Counted from the stretch's first letter, positions 36,301 to 45,500 are shown. The stretch: 64,000 bases of DNA from Mesocentrotus franciscanus (GCA_037976565.1 CP137675.1:28385637-28449636); one strand, 5' to 3'. A program made the numbers and translations. Notes: generated by a model from the letters alone, not told the origin.

Positions 36301-38239
36301 TTTTCTTTGTTTTACTTCTATCATTTTCTCTTTCTGTTATTCTTTGTTTTTATCATTATATCACTTTCTCTTTCTGTCTTTCCTAATGTTATTCTTTGTT
36401 TCTTCCTTCTATCACCGTCTCTTATGTCATCTTTGTTGTTATCATTATATCATTTTCTCTCTATCTTTCCATATATTATTCTCTGTTTTTATTCTTGTAC
36501 TGTAATCTCTTTCTCTCTTTCTTTACTTTCCCGCCAAAACACACTAACTTCCGGTTGAAGATTGCTTCCTGGACTGCTTGTCTGTTCACACTCACAGTTA
36601 GACTGATCTAGCCTAGATCGATCTAGCCTGGATCGGTCTAGGAAGTGAGTGACAACGGGGTCTGTGTTGAAAAAGGGGTACCATTCATCATTGGGTTATA
36701 TTTCTGTTTTGGTTGTAGTTTAGATATTTTGATTCAAAATAGTGGAAAAGAGGTTGATGGTAGGGAAAAAAAGAGGTAAACAGCATCATTGGATACGTCT
36801 CAAGTTTTAATCATTATGTTCTGTCTCATTCATTCCAGACTTTGTATGAATTCTCAAAGTTCCTTAGTAGCTCAGGGACAAAGGAGACAAGTGACACTGA
36901 GAGTGTAGTCCTTGAGAACCCAGATGATAGTGTCAGCGATACAGGCAACGATGACCTATCATCACAGGGAACCAACAGCAGTCGAACCTCCAGTTATCTT
37001 GGTGACCTGTCTTCTAGCGTGAAGCGCCGTCTGGCCCTCAAGTTTCCTTCCCTGGGCATCAGTCCACCAACCCAACTCTCCCCCATATCCAGTCGCATCT
37101 CAACTGGAGAGTTTGTCGTTATCAACAGCCCAAATTCCACAAATTTGGACATGAGCGTGGTTTCAGGACTGAGTGGATCGGAGAAGGGTGACAGGAACAG
37201 TTCAGCCTCCTCACATCATTCGCCGTTTGATCAGACAAGCTTTTGTACTCAAAATGATGTGTTTACCATAAGTCACAATGATAGTGCAAGGCTGGTCCCT
37301 AAAGGAAGCGGTAGACATTTCACTGTGGGTCAAAGACCTCTAAAAAGAGAAACCAGTGTGGTTATCCCAAGGCCTGTATCTGCCTTCTGCAGGGGCAGTA
37401 GGGCCATGAGTAGTATCGAAGGGTCTAAAGCATATGAGGACTGGAGCCCTCAGTTTGGCCAGCCAGGCGAGTCCAACTTGCCACAGTCTCTGTCATCACC
37501 AAAGACAGACCTTAGAGAGCAAGAACTTTCAAAGGGTAACAGGGAGCGAAGTGCCACCTGTGAGTCTGGAAGGTTCAGTGAGAGCTTGGCCAGTACAAAC
37601 CCTTTCAAGTTTGAGGAGTACCACCATGAACTCTGCGCAAGTCGAACAAATGCACCTGTGGTTCAACACGTTCGCGAAACATCCTATCCAATAGATATGA
37701 ACCCTTTTGGATCATCACAAACTGTAACCCAGTCAGACACTCCATTCACCTCGTATCTCCCATCCTCCACTGTCCCATCCGCTCTATATGATACCTCAGA
37801 AAACCACTCACATTCTCGACAAAACTCCAACCCCTTCCCTAGTGAACCCAGCTCAAGTAACTCTGACAGCCAATACCCAAAGGAGATCAATCCTTTTGAG
37901 GCTCCTAGTGAAACTGGGGATGCCTTTGCCCAATCCTCAGAGAGTGGCTCTTCCCTCAACAGTGCCTTTGTCTTCGCCTCGCACCCTGACACCACAGGGC
38001 ATTTCGAGCGCCAAGGCACGTATCCCAAGGGAATTAACCCCTTTGACGAAAGCGGAAGTCTTCAGAGGATCCCGTTGCCTTCCAGTCAGAGAGGAGGCTC
38101 CAACGTGATACGTCTTGCGCCTGTACCTTGTAAACAGAACAAAGCCAAAAGTGGACAGACACAAGGACAAGCTAGCTCCGATGGACAGAATCCGTTTGAT
38201 TATGATTGGATGGACTCGGCTGAAGAAAGTTTTACCTAG
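8916..38239 (+). CDS. Receptor-type tyrosine phosphatase-like protein (probable pseudophosphatase), 11 coding exons, ~1333 aa
   Basis: Coding exons: 8916-8976, 14633-15933, 18326-18472, 19839-20075, 30112-30192, 30980-31171, 31920-32057, 32809-32943, 33695-33843, 35317-35476, 36839-38239. All junctions are GT..AG and the frame is continuous. Order of parts: signal peptide (1 to ~20), Thr/Ser/Pro-rich mucin-like stalk (~25-343), SEA-like membrane-proximal module with two Cys (362, 399), TM helix (~480-502), juxtamembrane region, one PTP domain (~595-870), and a long tail (868-1333) with six NPF motifs. The PTP signature is VHCSDGVGRTG (Cys813, Arg819). The WPD loop reads WLD (779-781), the pTyr-loop KNRY position reads KPRS, and the Q-loop Gln is Leu857. 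The Asp at Cys+2 is the substitution known from inactive IA-2/PTPRN. I infer an inactive or strongly impaired phosphatase acting as a membrane scaffold. No orthologue is assigned. Bare C-x5-R retention means weak activity cannot be excluded. Confidence 0.9.
8977..14632 (+). other. RPTP-like intron 1 (5.7 kb): microsatellites and pyrimidine tract
   Basis: Contains (GA)n at 9305-9352 and 9415-9439 and a ~390-bp nearly pure C/T tract (about 9955-10340, with 'cctccctcttcatctct' tandem copies at its start). It also has (GT)n at about 11405-11443, purine-rich 12063-12190 and a hairpin repeat at 12361-12429. No further exon recognised. Confidence 0.6.
12361..12429. repeat. Short hairpin repeat (~70 bp), copy 1
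   Basis: Reads GAGAGCCAGAATGGTGTTAA at the left and TTAACACCCTTCTGGCTTTG at the right, a near-perfect inverted repeat with a small loop. Further copies: 20929-20990, 21018-21066, 24279-24333, 42911-42980, and a half copy at 45397-45419. Confidence 0.7.
14633..15933 (+). CDS. RPTP-like exon 2: mucin stalk and SEA-like module
   Basis: A single 1301-bp exon follows a T-rich acceptor. The first ~320 codons are dominated by Thr, Ser and Pro with many N-x-S/T sites, as in mucin-type O-glycosylated stalks. From residue ~344 the composition becomes globular (LQLRLSTTWPRF, then FARQVLSQSPYDRVEVPYLN), with Cys362 and Cys399. The size and position resemble SEA-type ferredoxin-like folds such as the IA-2 mature ectodomain. 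The fold call is by eye. The exon ends in phase 0 at a GTAAGT donor. Confidence 0.88.
15971..16884. mobile_element. ~0.9-kb TIR element in RPTP-like intron 2, possibly nested
   Basis: The left end (GGCGCATTTATACTGTCAAA) is inverted at the right end (TGACAGTGTAAATGCCCC). A third, direct copy of the terminus lies inside at 16711 (GGCGTTTATACTTGCGAAAT), so two related elements may be nested. It starts 38 bp after the exon 2 donor. A perfect palindrome GTCACGTGAC occurs at 16682-16691. Confidence 0.65.
16885..18325 (+). other. Remainder of RPTP-like intron 2
   Basis: AT-rich intronic sequence without recognised repeats or exon-like open frames. It ends in a long pyrimidine tract before the exon 3 acceptor. 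Confidence 0.4.
18326..18472 (+). CDS. RPTP-like exon 3: transmembrane segment
   Basis: Exactly 49 codons, phase 0 at both ends, with a strong pyrimidine tract before the acceptor. It finishes the SEA-like module (IISAHVLVINK). A short Pro/Gly linker and one hydrophobic helix of about 23 residues follow (AVIGATLTVCALVFGVILSL), ending in a basic MK stop-transfer edge. Confidence 0.88.
18641..19007. mobile_element. 367-bp TIR element in RPTP-like intron 3
   Basis: The left end is GGGTGCATTCAATCG with AGAATCAC further in. The right end is GTGATTCTAG then CGCTTGAACGCACCC, its diverged inverse. An internal copy of the end (AATCGCTTGAACGCTC) lies at about 18905. Non-coding. The rest of intron 3 (19008-19838) shows nothing recognisable. 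Confidence 0.65.
19839..20075 (+). CDS. RPTP-like exon 4: juxtamembrane region
   Basis: 79 codons, phase 0. It starts with a basic stop-transfer sequence (VYRVRKSH) directly after the TM helix. A region with several Tyr (RYYF, SYREYIL) and an acidic end (LDDEDMTVEVDAVE) follows. Base composition is clearly more GC-rich than the surrounding intron, as expected for an exon. No known domain is recognised. Confidence 0.85.
20399..20681. mobile_element. 283-bp MITE family X, copy 1
   Basis: Begins CCGGGGGGTGTTTCACAAAG and ends CTTTGTGAAACACCCCCCGG. The inverted repeat extends ~50 bp inward (AAGATCGACTTTAAGTTGGA) and, less perfectly, to the centre. The same family is at 45957-46249. Confidence 0.85.
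22283..22439 (+). repeat. Short direct duplication
   Basis: About 48 bp (GTTTATTGCAGCT, ACAGAAACACAGGATA) occur at 22285-22332 and again at 22393-22439, 107 bp apart. Confidence 0.7.
22590..22990. mobile_element. ~400-bp MITE family Y, diverged copy
   Basis: Inverted relative to the copies at 44950-45354 and 49507-49902. It shares CCAGTTCTGGTCATGCGATT, GTACTGCAAGGTTCTGGAAT and CAAGCACTGTACACAGAAAG (as complement there). Its ends resemble 'aaagataaag' and 'ctttacctttaa'. Confidence 0.65.
26329..26690. mobile_element. ~360-bp TIR element in RPTP-like intron 4
   Basis: Left CATCAGCTTGAGATTGCCAA pairs with right TTGGCAATCTCGAGCTGATG. The inside carries several more copies of the 'CATCAGC..GAGAT' and 'TAGCGGGATA..TTTGC' motifs in both orientations, so the element has a compound foldback structure. 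Confidence 0.7.
29130..29897. mobile_element. 768-bp MITE with ~200-bp inverted arms
   Basis: Begins TTAAAGCCCAAGTCCTCTCC and ends GGAGTGGACTTGGGCTTTAA. The arms pair for about 200 bp (29130-29330 with 29697-29897), including GAGGACATGACGTCACAAAC-like core sequences. Related partial copies are at 2750, 7170, 11880, 20210 and 48020. Confidence 0.8.
30112..30192 (+). CDS. RPTP-like exon 5: PTP N-terminal helices
   Basis: 27 codons between a TCCTTTTACAG acceptor and a GTAATT donor, phase 0. The peptide includes LAKFYSYREAIAEEFE. This matches the F-x-x-x-Y..I..EFE helix that opens PTP domains of receptor phosphatases. Confidence 0.82.
30980..31171 (+). CDS. RPTP-like exon 6: degenerate pTyr-recognition loop
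   Basis: 64 codons, phase 0. It begins NLPGHQLIASDNKKK, continuing the EF..LP motif from exon 5. KPRSPVVQSPERTRV sits where active PTPs have the KNRY..V.PYD.TRV motif, so the pTyr-stacking Tyr is replaced by Ser. A Pro/Ser-rich insert precedes DFVLDASFIR, the counterpart of the DYINASYI motif, with Asn also lost. Confidence 0.85.
31268..31390 (+). mobile_element. tRNA-derived SINE fragment
   Basis: A tRNA-like head with an A-box-like TTGTCTAGTGGATA and a B-box-like CACTTCGAGTCC, followed by TAATGTGCCACTTTTAACCC as in related SINEs. It lies in intron 6 and is decayed. Confidence 0.5.
31920..32057 (+). CDS. RPTP-like exon 7: PTP core
   Basis: 46 codons, phase 0. It contains GYDSSHCSYIGATVSG and TAFWRTVWEQQSRTIVCLC. 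These match the PTP core motifs GY....YIATQGP and FW.MVWEQ....IVML, so the assignment to the PTP family is secure. The usual TQGP is altered to TVSG. Confidence 0.9.
32263..32716. mobile_element. 454-bp TIR element (family Z, copy 1)
   Basis: Begins AGACCCCGTTCTCACTCACT and ends with the inverse, AGTGAATGAGAACGGGTCT. GACCGCTCC / GGAGCGGTC motifs recur inside in both orientations. It occupies most of intron 7 and ends ~90 bp before exon 8. Confidence 0.75.
32809..32943 (+). CDS. RPTP-like exon 8: PTP core (QYWP)
   Basis: 45 codons, phase 0. It encodes VCPQYWPTKEGG, the conserved QYWP motif of PTP domains, followed by beta strands (YGNILVTLKGG, YFTSTLLIRNVE). Donor is GAAGTAAGT. The exon follows an inverted-repeat element that ends about 90 bp upstream. 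Confidence 0.9.
33695..33843 (+). CDS. RPTP-like exon 9: WPD loop and start of P-loop
   Basis: 49 codons plus 2 bases. FSNWLDSEIPSSP aligns with the F..WPD.G.P.SP WPD loop. Pro is replaced by Leu while the general-acid Asp781 stays. The exon ends GPVVVHC plus AG, and the split Ser codon is completed by exon 10. This cuts the PTP signature between Cys813 and the rest of the P-loop. Confidence 0.9.
33866..34003. mobile_element. ~138-bp foldback MITE (family W, copy 1)
   Basis: Left GCATTTCACGAAACCATC and right CAGTTTCGTGAAACACTACG are inverted, with a centre including GACATCCCATTGAAACAGG. The same plan and the GACATCCCAT core occur at 45501-45635. It starts ~22 bp after the exon 9 donor. Confidence 0.7.
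34004..35316 (+). other. RPTP-like intron 9: pyrimidine-rich tracts
   Basis: C/T-rich tracts at about 34040-34270 and 34560-34860, poly-C at 34291-34300, and T/ATT-rich 34960-35215. GGTTCGAATCC at 34369-34379 is a perfect B-box, probably a SINE remnant. Leu/Ser/Phe-rich open frames are tract artefacts. Confidence 0.6.
35317..35476 (+). CDS. RPTP-like exon 10: P-loop and Q-loop
   Basis: 160 bp. It completes the signature (S)DGVGRTG with Arg819 and ends with IRQDRGQAILNVDQYAFIYK. The latter aligns with the R.QR..M.QT..QY.FIY Q-loop. The water-positioning Gln is Leu857 and the next Thr is Asn. Phase 0 at the GTAAAA donor. Confidence 0.9.
35777..35850 (+). mobile_element. tRNA-derived SINE fragment
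   Basis: TGTGGTCTAGCGGATAAGTC (A-box) and AGGTTTTGAATCCCTGCC (B-box) match the head of the SINE at 49051-49327. Only the tRNA-like part remains. Confidence 0.6.
35933..36662. mobile_element. 730-bp TIR element (family Z, copy 2) with internal minisatellite
   Basis: Begins GACCCCGTTCTCACTCACTT and ends AAGTGAGTGACAACGGGGTC. The inverted match extends ~40 bp (CCTGGACCGATCTAGG). Between about 36090 and 36530 a ~60-bp T-rich unit (TATCATTTTCTCTTTCTGTC, TATTCTTTGTTTTT) repeats imperfectly. Confidence 0.75.
36839..38239 (+). CDS. RPTP-like exon 11: C-terminal tail with six NPF motifs, stop
   Basis: 466 codons plus TAG. It starts TLYEFSKFL, the last PTP helix. A long, low-complexity Ser-rich tail follows, probably disordered, without a second PTP domain. 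Six NPF tripeptides are evenly scattered from 37598 on (contexts TNPFKF, MNPFGS, SNPFPS, INPFEA, INPFDE, QNPFDY), with SPFD and TPFT variants. NPF is the classic ligand of EH domains (Eps15, EHD, intersectin), which points to endocytic adaptors as partners. The tail ends in acidic DYDWMDSAEESFT. Confidence 0.9.
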   Translation, partial: TLYEFSKFLSSSGTKETSDTESVVLENPDDSVSDTGNDDLSSQGTNSSRTSSYLGDLSSSVKRRLALKFPSLGISPPTQLSPISSRISTGEFVVINSPNSTNLDMSVVSGLSGSEKGDRNSSASSHHSPFDQTSFCTQNDVFTISHNDSARLVPKGSGRHFTVGQRPLKRETSVVIPRPVSAFCRGSRAMSSIEGSKAYEDWSPQFGQPGESNLPQSLSSPKTDLREQELSKGNRERSATCESGRFSESLASTNPFKFEEYHHELCASRTNAPVVQHVRETSYPIDMNPFGSSQTVTQSDTPFTSYLPSSTVPSALYDTSENHSHSRQNSNPFPSEPSSSNSDSQYPKEINPFEAPSETGDAFAQSSESGSSLNSAFVFASHPDTTGHFERQGTYPKGINPFDESGSLQRIPLPSSQRGGSNVIRLAPVPCKQNKAKSGQTQGQASSDGQNPFDYDWMDSAEESFT

Positions 38240-39500
38240 CATGGACAATAATGAAATAGTGACCTAGGAGATTATACAACTGATGAGATCCCCAAAGGTC
38301 ATTAACTTGTGTTCTATGACATGCAGACTACAGTTAATGCCCATCCGACTCTGAATAAACAATATGTGTTGTCTCATAGTTTGTACTTTAGTCTTTGTGT
38401 ATCCTTACAGTACTCAATGTATTACCTACATGTACATGTATTTAGAATGAATTTTCTTTTGAATTTAAAATTTATTGGATATATTAAAGAGGTCATCATA
38501 TTACAGCCATTGCATATCTATTTCCAAACTTCTATTTGTTCAAAAAGCTTGAGCACCCACTGAGCCTTACCTTTTCCAGCAGCCTTGTATCGATTCCACG
38601 ATGATCACTTGTTTTGGAACAGTACTACATGTTTAAACAACTTAAGGCATAACTTTATTCATCGCTTTATAAGAAATACATGTTCCTCATACCTGTACCA
38701 TGTACAGTCAAAACTGCTTTAGTGACCACCTGTCTACAAAGACCACCTGTCTACAAAGACCACCTGTCTACAAAGGCCACTTTTTGTGTTTCCCATGAGC
38801 GGTCGCTATAGACAGGTTTGACTGTACATAAAATATTCATTGTATTTTGTTTATATTGCCATTATATCTTATACACAACAGTTTCTGGTGTTACCACACA
38901 GTTTATTGGCACTGAGTTGAATGTTGAAAGATAATGGGACATTTGTGTGTGTGTGTAATTGGGTTTGTACAGACATGTATCAATCAGATATGTCAATTTG
39001 TCAATTGATGAAAGATATAAAGGTGTGCTTATTGTGTTCCTGCTAATATGCTTCTAATGTTATGAATCAGGAACATGAACAACTCAGATGTGTGTGTATA
39101 TATTCTTTCATCTTCCATATCATGTACCTTTATTATGCTATGTTGCTGTAACATGAAATTGGTGTGTTGGATGTTGAAAGCTTAGCCTAGGAGGAAGTGA
39201 ATATTAAATGTATTTACACAAAACAAGTTAAGGATGTTCTGCAGTAATGTTAGTGCGCACCTTAGCTTCGCAGGGCCAGCTGATCATGCATTTACGATAT
39301 ACAATGCCAAAAACTCCAGGCATTGTTGCACGGTGAATATACATACATGTAACCAGCTAGCCCCTGCGCATTCATGAAAATACCTTGTCGTGTAATCAAG
39401 GTAAACAACTGCCTGTCTGCTTTGGCCACTGTGTTTAAGTTTGTTTGTGAAGCTTACTTTGAAAGACAGTCCAATAAATACATAAGAACATGTCTCATTT
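38240..39500 (+). other. Probable 3' UTR of the RPTP-like gene
   Basis: No coding sequence follows the stop. Canonical AATAAA hexamers occur at 38354-38359 (very short UTR) and 39473-39478 (long UTR). If the distal one is used, the UTR includes the Tc1/mariner-like MITE at 38704-38824. I cannot tell which is used. Confidence 0.4.
38704..38824. mobile_element. Tc1/mariner-like MITE (121 bp) in the 3' UTR region
   Basis: Begins ACAGTCAAAACTGC and ends GGTTTGACTGT within TA..TA. Contains three tandem ACCACCTGTCTACAAAG units and GCGGTCGCTATAGACAGG. A related copy is at 55381-55555 and a right-end fragment at about 33335-33370. Confidence 0.65.
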
Positions 39501-42500
39501 TTTAAATAAAAGAGATATTTTAGTTGCTGTTTATTTTCTTTGTTCCCATTTGCCATCTTTGGAATCATTTTGCATCATATTGTTGGTATGATGTGAAACT
39601 TCTTTGAATCATTACAGTTCATGGATACATCTGTCATACGGAAATACATGTAGATATTTTTTCTTTACAATTGCTTATAGAAATTATCTTATCTTTTGTA
39701 TGGAAACTCTTTTAAAAGTTGGCCAAATTAAACTGCCAAATGTAATTTTATAACAGCTCACAATTATAAACTGAAATCGTATAGATCTACATCCTATAAA
39801 AAACAAATAAAATGAACTATGCTTATACATGAAGCCATAGCCTTCATGAAAACAGAGTGAAGATTGAAAATATAAAGTTTTTATTTTTCCTACAAAAGAA
39901 GTGATATTTATCAGATGAATATATTGAATTGAATAGAATAATGAATTAATGTACAGAATGTTCAAATATAATATGATTAGTAAATGTGAGTTCTACATTT
40001 ACTTTCAGAAAATATAATGGTAAAAAAAGGAGAAAATATAGCTTCCATTATAAGTATTAACATAATGTAAAAGAATGTATAGCCAACATAGTCCTCTATT
40101 TGCTAAGGTTTATAGAATATATGCAATTTATGGATATCAATAGCAAATTTAAGACTAATTTTACTTCATTTATTTTCCAGTATGGTATTTTGTTAATCTT
40201 TTGTGCAGCTTGGCTTTGTGCATTGTACAGATGTACATTTATGTATCAGTAGCAGTTCTACGGGGGTTTGGGGAGCTCAAGCCCTCTCTCCTAATTTTCG
40301 AAAAGGCATGTTGAAAATGATGGCAAGAACTCCCCCACCTCATTATTCTACCAGAACCCCTTCCTGGTATTTACATGTATTTTTCATGAATAAATGTACT
40401 TTGTTTTCTGTATGGAATTCATGCTCATAGTTTGTTATTGGTTATTTCTAAATACCCAGAAGAACATTAAAAAGAACACTATTATTGCCTGATAAGCTAA
40501 TTTCTGTTTAGCAGACCATGCTATGCACAATATCTTCTTCTACCCAATTCAAATGTTATGAATGATGCATGTAATAACTATGCAAATTTTTGTTTTATCA
40601 TGGTTTAATTGCCGATTTTGATCCTTTTTTCCCCCTTTTTTCTTACTTTTCTTCTTATTGCTGAAGACCTTGCCAAATATGTTTTCATGATTTTTAAAGA
40701 TTGAACCTTTGTTTTGTTTCCTTCCTTTTCTCTCTTTTTTTTTTATTAATACATGTAGTAGTCTAATTTTGATCACACAAGATCATTCTAAATGATGAAT
40801 AAGAAATGATGAAAATGTCTTTCGAAAATAACATTTCAAACACAAAGTTTTGATAAAATTCAGAGGGTTTCTTGCCACTTTTATAGATTGTAACTGAAGA
40901 TTTATAATTATTGTGTATGATCATTTACAAAGAAGGAAAATCTGTGATTTTTATACTTCTTTCATGAACATCACTTGTGTGCTGCGAGAAGAGACGGTTT
41001 ATGAAATTATAGTAAAATATTTTATCCAAGACAGTCACTTTTTCGATTATTTTGATGATTAATATGTAATCTTTTATATCAAAAAAGTATTCATACATTT
41101 AATAAAAATTGATCTATATTTTGTGATGACAACATGCGTGTCAAGTTTTGTTGTTATTAACTGGACTTCAGTATCTGTCACCAAATTTGAAGATTTCAGC
41201 GATATTTTCTTTACACAATATACAATTCGACAAACATGCGGTATTGTAAAAAGGTAACGCAAGAACTGGTCACAAAGTGCGTGCACATACAATTGAAAAC
41301 TAAATTATTCATACCCTTACCAAGTTTTGTAATATTTTAAGTATGTGAAAAATTTATTTGTCCTGATTTATGTTTCTTAAGAATGTGACATATTAAAGCT
41401 GTCATCAAAAATTATTCAACAAATGCCTTAATTTAACCAGTCTACCTTTCATTCTCGAGGTACAAAACAAAATATATTGATATCAAATTTATATAGGGAA
41501 TGAATAATTCAGTAAACTATATTTCTGTGACTTTTGCTCATGCACGATACATGTACAGTATGGTCATCAGTTTATTAGGGACTCGTAATAAAATATTTAT
41601 ATCAACAACTCAACACAAATTTTCAAACATAAGAGTGAAAATACCAATATGTTTTATTACAAAAATCATCCTTTATTCATTGCATTCAACTTTCAAATGA
41701 TATACAAAAATCATCTTGTCTCTTTCAGATTAATTTAACATTTTATGTCTACAAGACAATTTGCAAAATATAGGCACTTTTTAAGTCGCAGAGACGTAAC
41801 ATATATAACAAACAGGTACATGTTGCTTATAACTTTTCTGCTTGTTATACAATATTAACTTTTATAACCTAGTTATAGTATACTCCTTAGAACAAAAGAA
41901 ATGTTATAATTGTCTAGACACGTTATACCAGGGTTTAAAAAACAACAAATTACAAAGAATTGGAACTAGCAAAATTACCTTCATATAATTGAGAGCTTGT
42001 TACAAGGTATAACTTCTCTCTTTTCATAAGGTTCTACTGTATATTGAGATTATAAAATTATTAAGAAAAGGACCTAATTCCTAGAATAAAATATATATTG
42101 TTCATAAACTACAAAAAAAATCAACCCCCCCCCCCAAAAGAAAAAATAGAAATAATCTCACATGAAAGTGGTAGCTGGGGGCTACATTTTACATTTTAGA
42201 ATTATTTAGTTTTGACACTATAATGGCTGGTTTCTTTTCTGCATATCATGAATGCACAACCTAAAGTCTTCTTTCACACATGGCACAGGATACTGAAGAA
42301 AAAATAAAGAAAAAAACGAGAACAAAAAAAAAAAAGAAAAAAGAGAAAAGAAAAAAAACATGGCAAAATTAAATGACTTTAGAGCAATATGGTTTCCAAT
42401 CTCTTTTGCAATAACACAAAGAGGAAAAAAAAAAAAAAAAAACATGGAAATTAATGCATACCGTACACAATTTGTAAATAAAACTCATCTACATGAGCAT

Positions 42501-44949
42501 TGTACTAGAAACTGATCAAAACTCCAACTGGCAAGATTAACAGAAAATTTCCTGACAGATTTCAAGATTACTTGAATAAATACCATCCACAGAAGTCTCA
42601 GTACAATAAATATTTGTCAAGTATAAGTATCTTATTATAAACGACATGGGGTTGTCAACAGAATAGCCTCTTAATTACCACAAACCTTCCATCATGATAT
42701 TGCATACAAAGATTTACTTCCTAAAGAACTGTTTTGACATACATATACGAGGGCCCCATGACACAAAGGTTTGCAATCAAGAGCAAATTTGAAAGAATAA
42801 TTCTGATTGGTTAATAGTCTGCCTTGCGAACAATATGTGCATGCAACAATGATCTTGATTGGCCGTTACCATTTTGGGGCCCAGTTTAAATATACCACCA
42901 AATCATCAATTGAGAGCCAGAAGGTCGTTGACTCTGTTTAAGTATGACATTAATACACTTAACACATTTTTGGCTCTCAGCATGTAGTCTGATTTCAATA
43001 TAATCTTAAGTACTCGCCATGAAACTTCATTTCTGGAGAAATTGTCTGAAGGTTAATCTGGAGTTTAAAGATAAACTTGAGTTCTGGTAATTATAGATTA
43101 TTAGAAAATAAATTTTCACAGAATCAAACAAAACTACACTGAATGTTCAAGATTACAAATAAATGACATTGCCAAACTATTTTGGCAGATAATGTATATT
43201 GGCTGAGTAATGAGCATAGAAAGATAAAGAAATCAGGGTAAGTAGGCCCGACACCATGTGCTTATTTTAAACACAGGTCACTATGTGCAAATTGGAGTTG
43301 TGGTTTTTATCGAAGATGATGCCCAGTAAGTTTTTGTGCGTTTGTTTTTATTTCACTGTTCAAACAATCAATCTACTGCAGGATAAACAATCAAGAATGA
43401 ATTATAGCCATGTTCTCTCGACATACGATTCCCATACCAGAGCTCAAGATTAGCTTTAAGTACTCACAATGAAACTTGATTTCTAGAGAAATTGCCCGAA
43501 GGTTAATCTGGAGTTTAAATACAGGGTCAATAATGAGCCCTCTATTCTTTTGTGGCTCAGTGCAGAAAACTAAAAAAGACTGGAGCAATTTCGAGTCCTC
43601 ATGATAATGTTTGTGGGAGTTAAAAGCAGTATCATGAAAATCGGAAAGCCGATTGAGATAAATTTAGAGATAATGTCTTACATAATGTAAATAAGCTACC
43701 TAGTCATGATTTGAGTTTGAGCACTGGACACTCACAAAAATTTTTTTGATAAAATCGCACATTTACATACAAATTACCTTTGATTTGGTACACATTTTCT
43801 ATCTTTGGCCTATATACACTTTGATGGAAATTTTCGTGTGATTCTGTTGAAACGAATATATCAATTTTTCACCATAAATCAACATTACAGGTACCTGATA
43901 TAGTACTGCCATTGTTACTCTAATATCTGCAGCAAAACTATTCAAGACATTTCATTTGGTTTTCAATTCAAATTGTCGAAGTTACATATATGACCTTTAA
44001 ATACCGATATACATATACGATTAATCTACATAAACATACAGTCGTCCACAGAACATACAGTCTCATAATTACATGTATTTGATGTTTGTGGCACAAAGAT
44101 TACTTATCTTAAAATACTGGCGACACATGTTTAATATAAAGAAAAAAAACTTACATAAATTGCATCATTCAAAAGAAGAAAACAAACCTGAAAGACAAGC
44201 AAGTCTATACAATTGGAAATAAGATTTATGATTGAGAGAAAAAAAGGTGTAGGTACATTCACATGTATCTTGTATAATGGCTAGGTATCTTAAAGGGACT
44301 TGGTAACATTGTTCAGATGAGAGAAAATGGTGCTATTAGGTAGTGACTTCAATGCTAGATGTACAATTAAAGATAATCTGAAAGTTTGAGTGAAAACAGA
44401 CCATTATTAATGATAAAAATTGGGAAAAACTTATCTGATCAATTCCTTAATTCTCCCAACTCAATTAAATTTTAGGTGAATGTAAATCGTCACAAAGCAA
44501 TGAATTGGCTCTATATACTATTCCAAACATTTAAGTGTTGACAGATTTTTAAAAGCCTGTTTTATGTCAATGTCAATTCAAAAATTGGTGGGGAGAATTT
44601 ACTGTTAGAGGGTGTCGAACAGTGACTCCTTCAAAGAAAACCATAACATAAATATCTTTGTGGTTTAAAATTTTTTTTTTTTTTTTTGGATTTTTGCATG
44701 TTAGAGGGTTAGTACAGTTGAAGGAATATAATAAGTAACAGAGTCATACAAAAATTACAGAGTTTTTCATCAACCTTCAACAATGTTACTGGTTCACTTT
44801 AATGAATAAATATCATTATGTCTGTTCAGAGCAAACAGGGCGCTAACTCTGTTTTAACATATACGTAACAGTATAGAGTAGTTAACGTCAAATCAAAGCT
44901 TTATCTCATGTTTAAAAAAAAACCTGGTTGATTTTAATAGGGTCTACTT
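39501..44949. other. Intergenic DNA between the convergent genes
   Basis: AT-rich with no exon-like frame. A 63-bp segment (AATGAAACTTGATTTCTAGA, GGTTAATCTGGAGTTTAAA) occurs at about 43003-43071 and 43452-43519. A hairpin repeat sits at 42911-42980. Parts may be the GLMP 3' UTR, which I cannot delimit. Confidence 0.4.
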
Positions 44950-45354
44950 TTAAAGAGAAGGTTGAGTTCTGGGAAGAGTTGAAAAATAATTTGTGAGCGT
45001 TATCATTGTATTATGCAAGTGTGAAAGAACATCAGATAAAAAATGTTACCTGAAAAGCATGGCTCTTCAAATGCCTTTATATTCTAAATATAGCATGTAA
45101 CAGCATAAAAATCGGGACAGATTTTTATGCCACATGTGTAGTACGTGTAGTACGTGTAGTCCCACATACATCTTTCTGTGTACAGTGCTTGTAACTTTAC
45201 CAAGACTGTGCCAAATTTCTTATCATTTTGCTGATTCCAGAACCTTGCAGTACACACCAATACTATTATGCTAGATGATCAACTTTTTCTGATCGATTCC
45301 ACAACGTTTCTTTCACAATGCAATCGCATGACCAGAACTCAACTTTATCTTTAA
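44950..45354. mobile_element. ~400-bp MITE family Y, copy near GLMP 3' end
   Basis: Begins TTTAAAGAGAAGGTTGAGTT and ends CCAGAACTCAACTTTATCTT, short inverted ends. Over its length it matches the copy at 49507-49902. Includes a triple GTAGTACGTGTAGTACGTGT microrepeat at about 45138-45160. Confidence 0.75.
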
Positions 45355-45500
45355 GCACTGTCACAAAAAATACATTTTTTTTTCCAGTACCGGTAAGTCA
45401 ACACCCTTCTGGCTCTCAACAGATGATATTTTCTACAGTCTTTTGATGAAATGCAATTTCAGTGAGCCCCAATACAACAAAAGTGTATGAAAAAAAAAAT

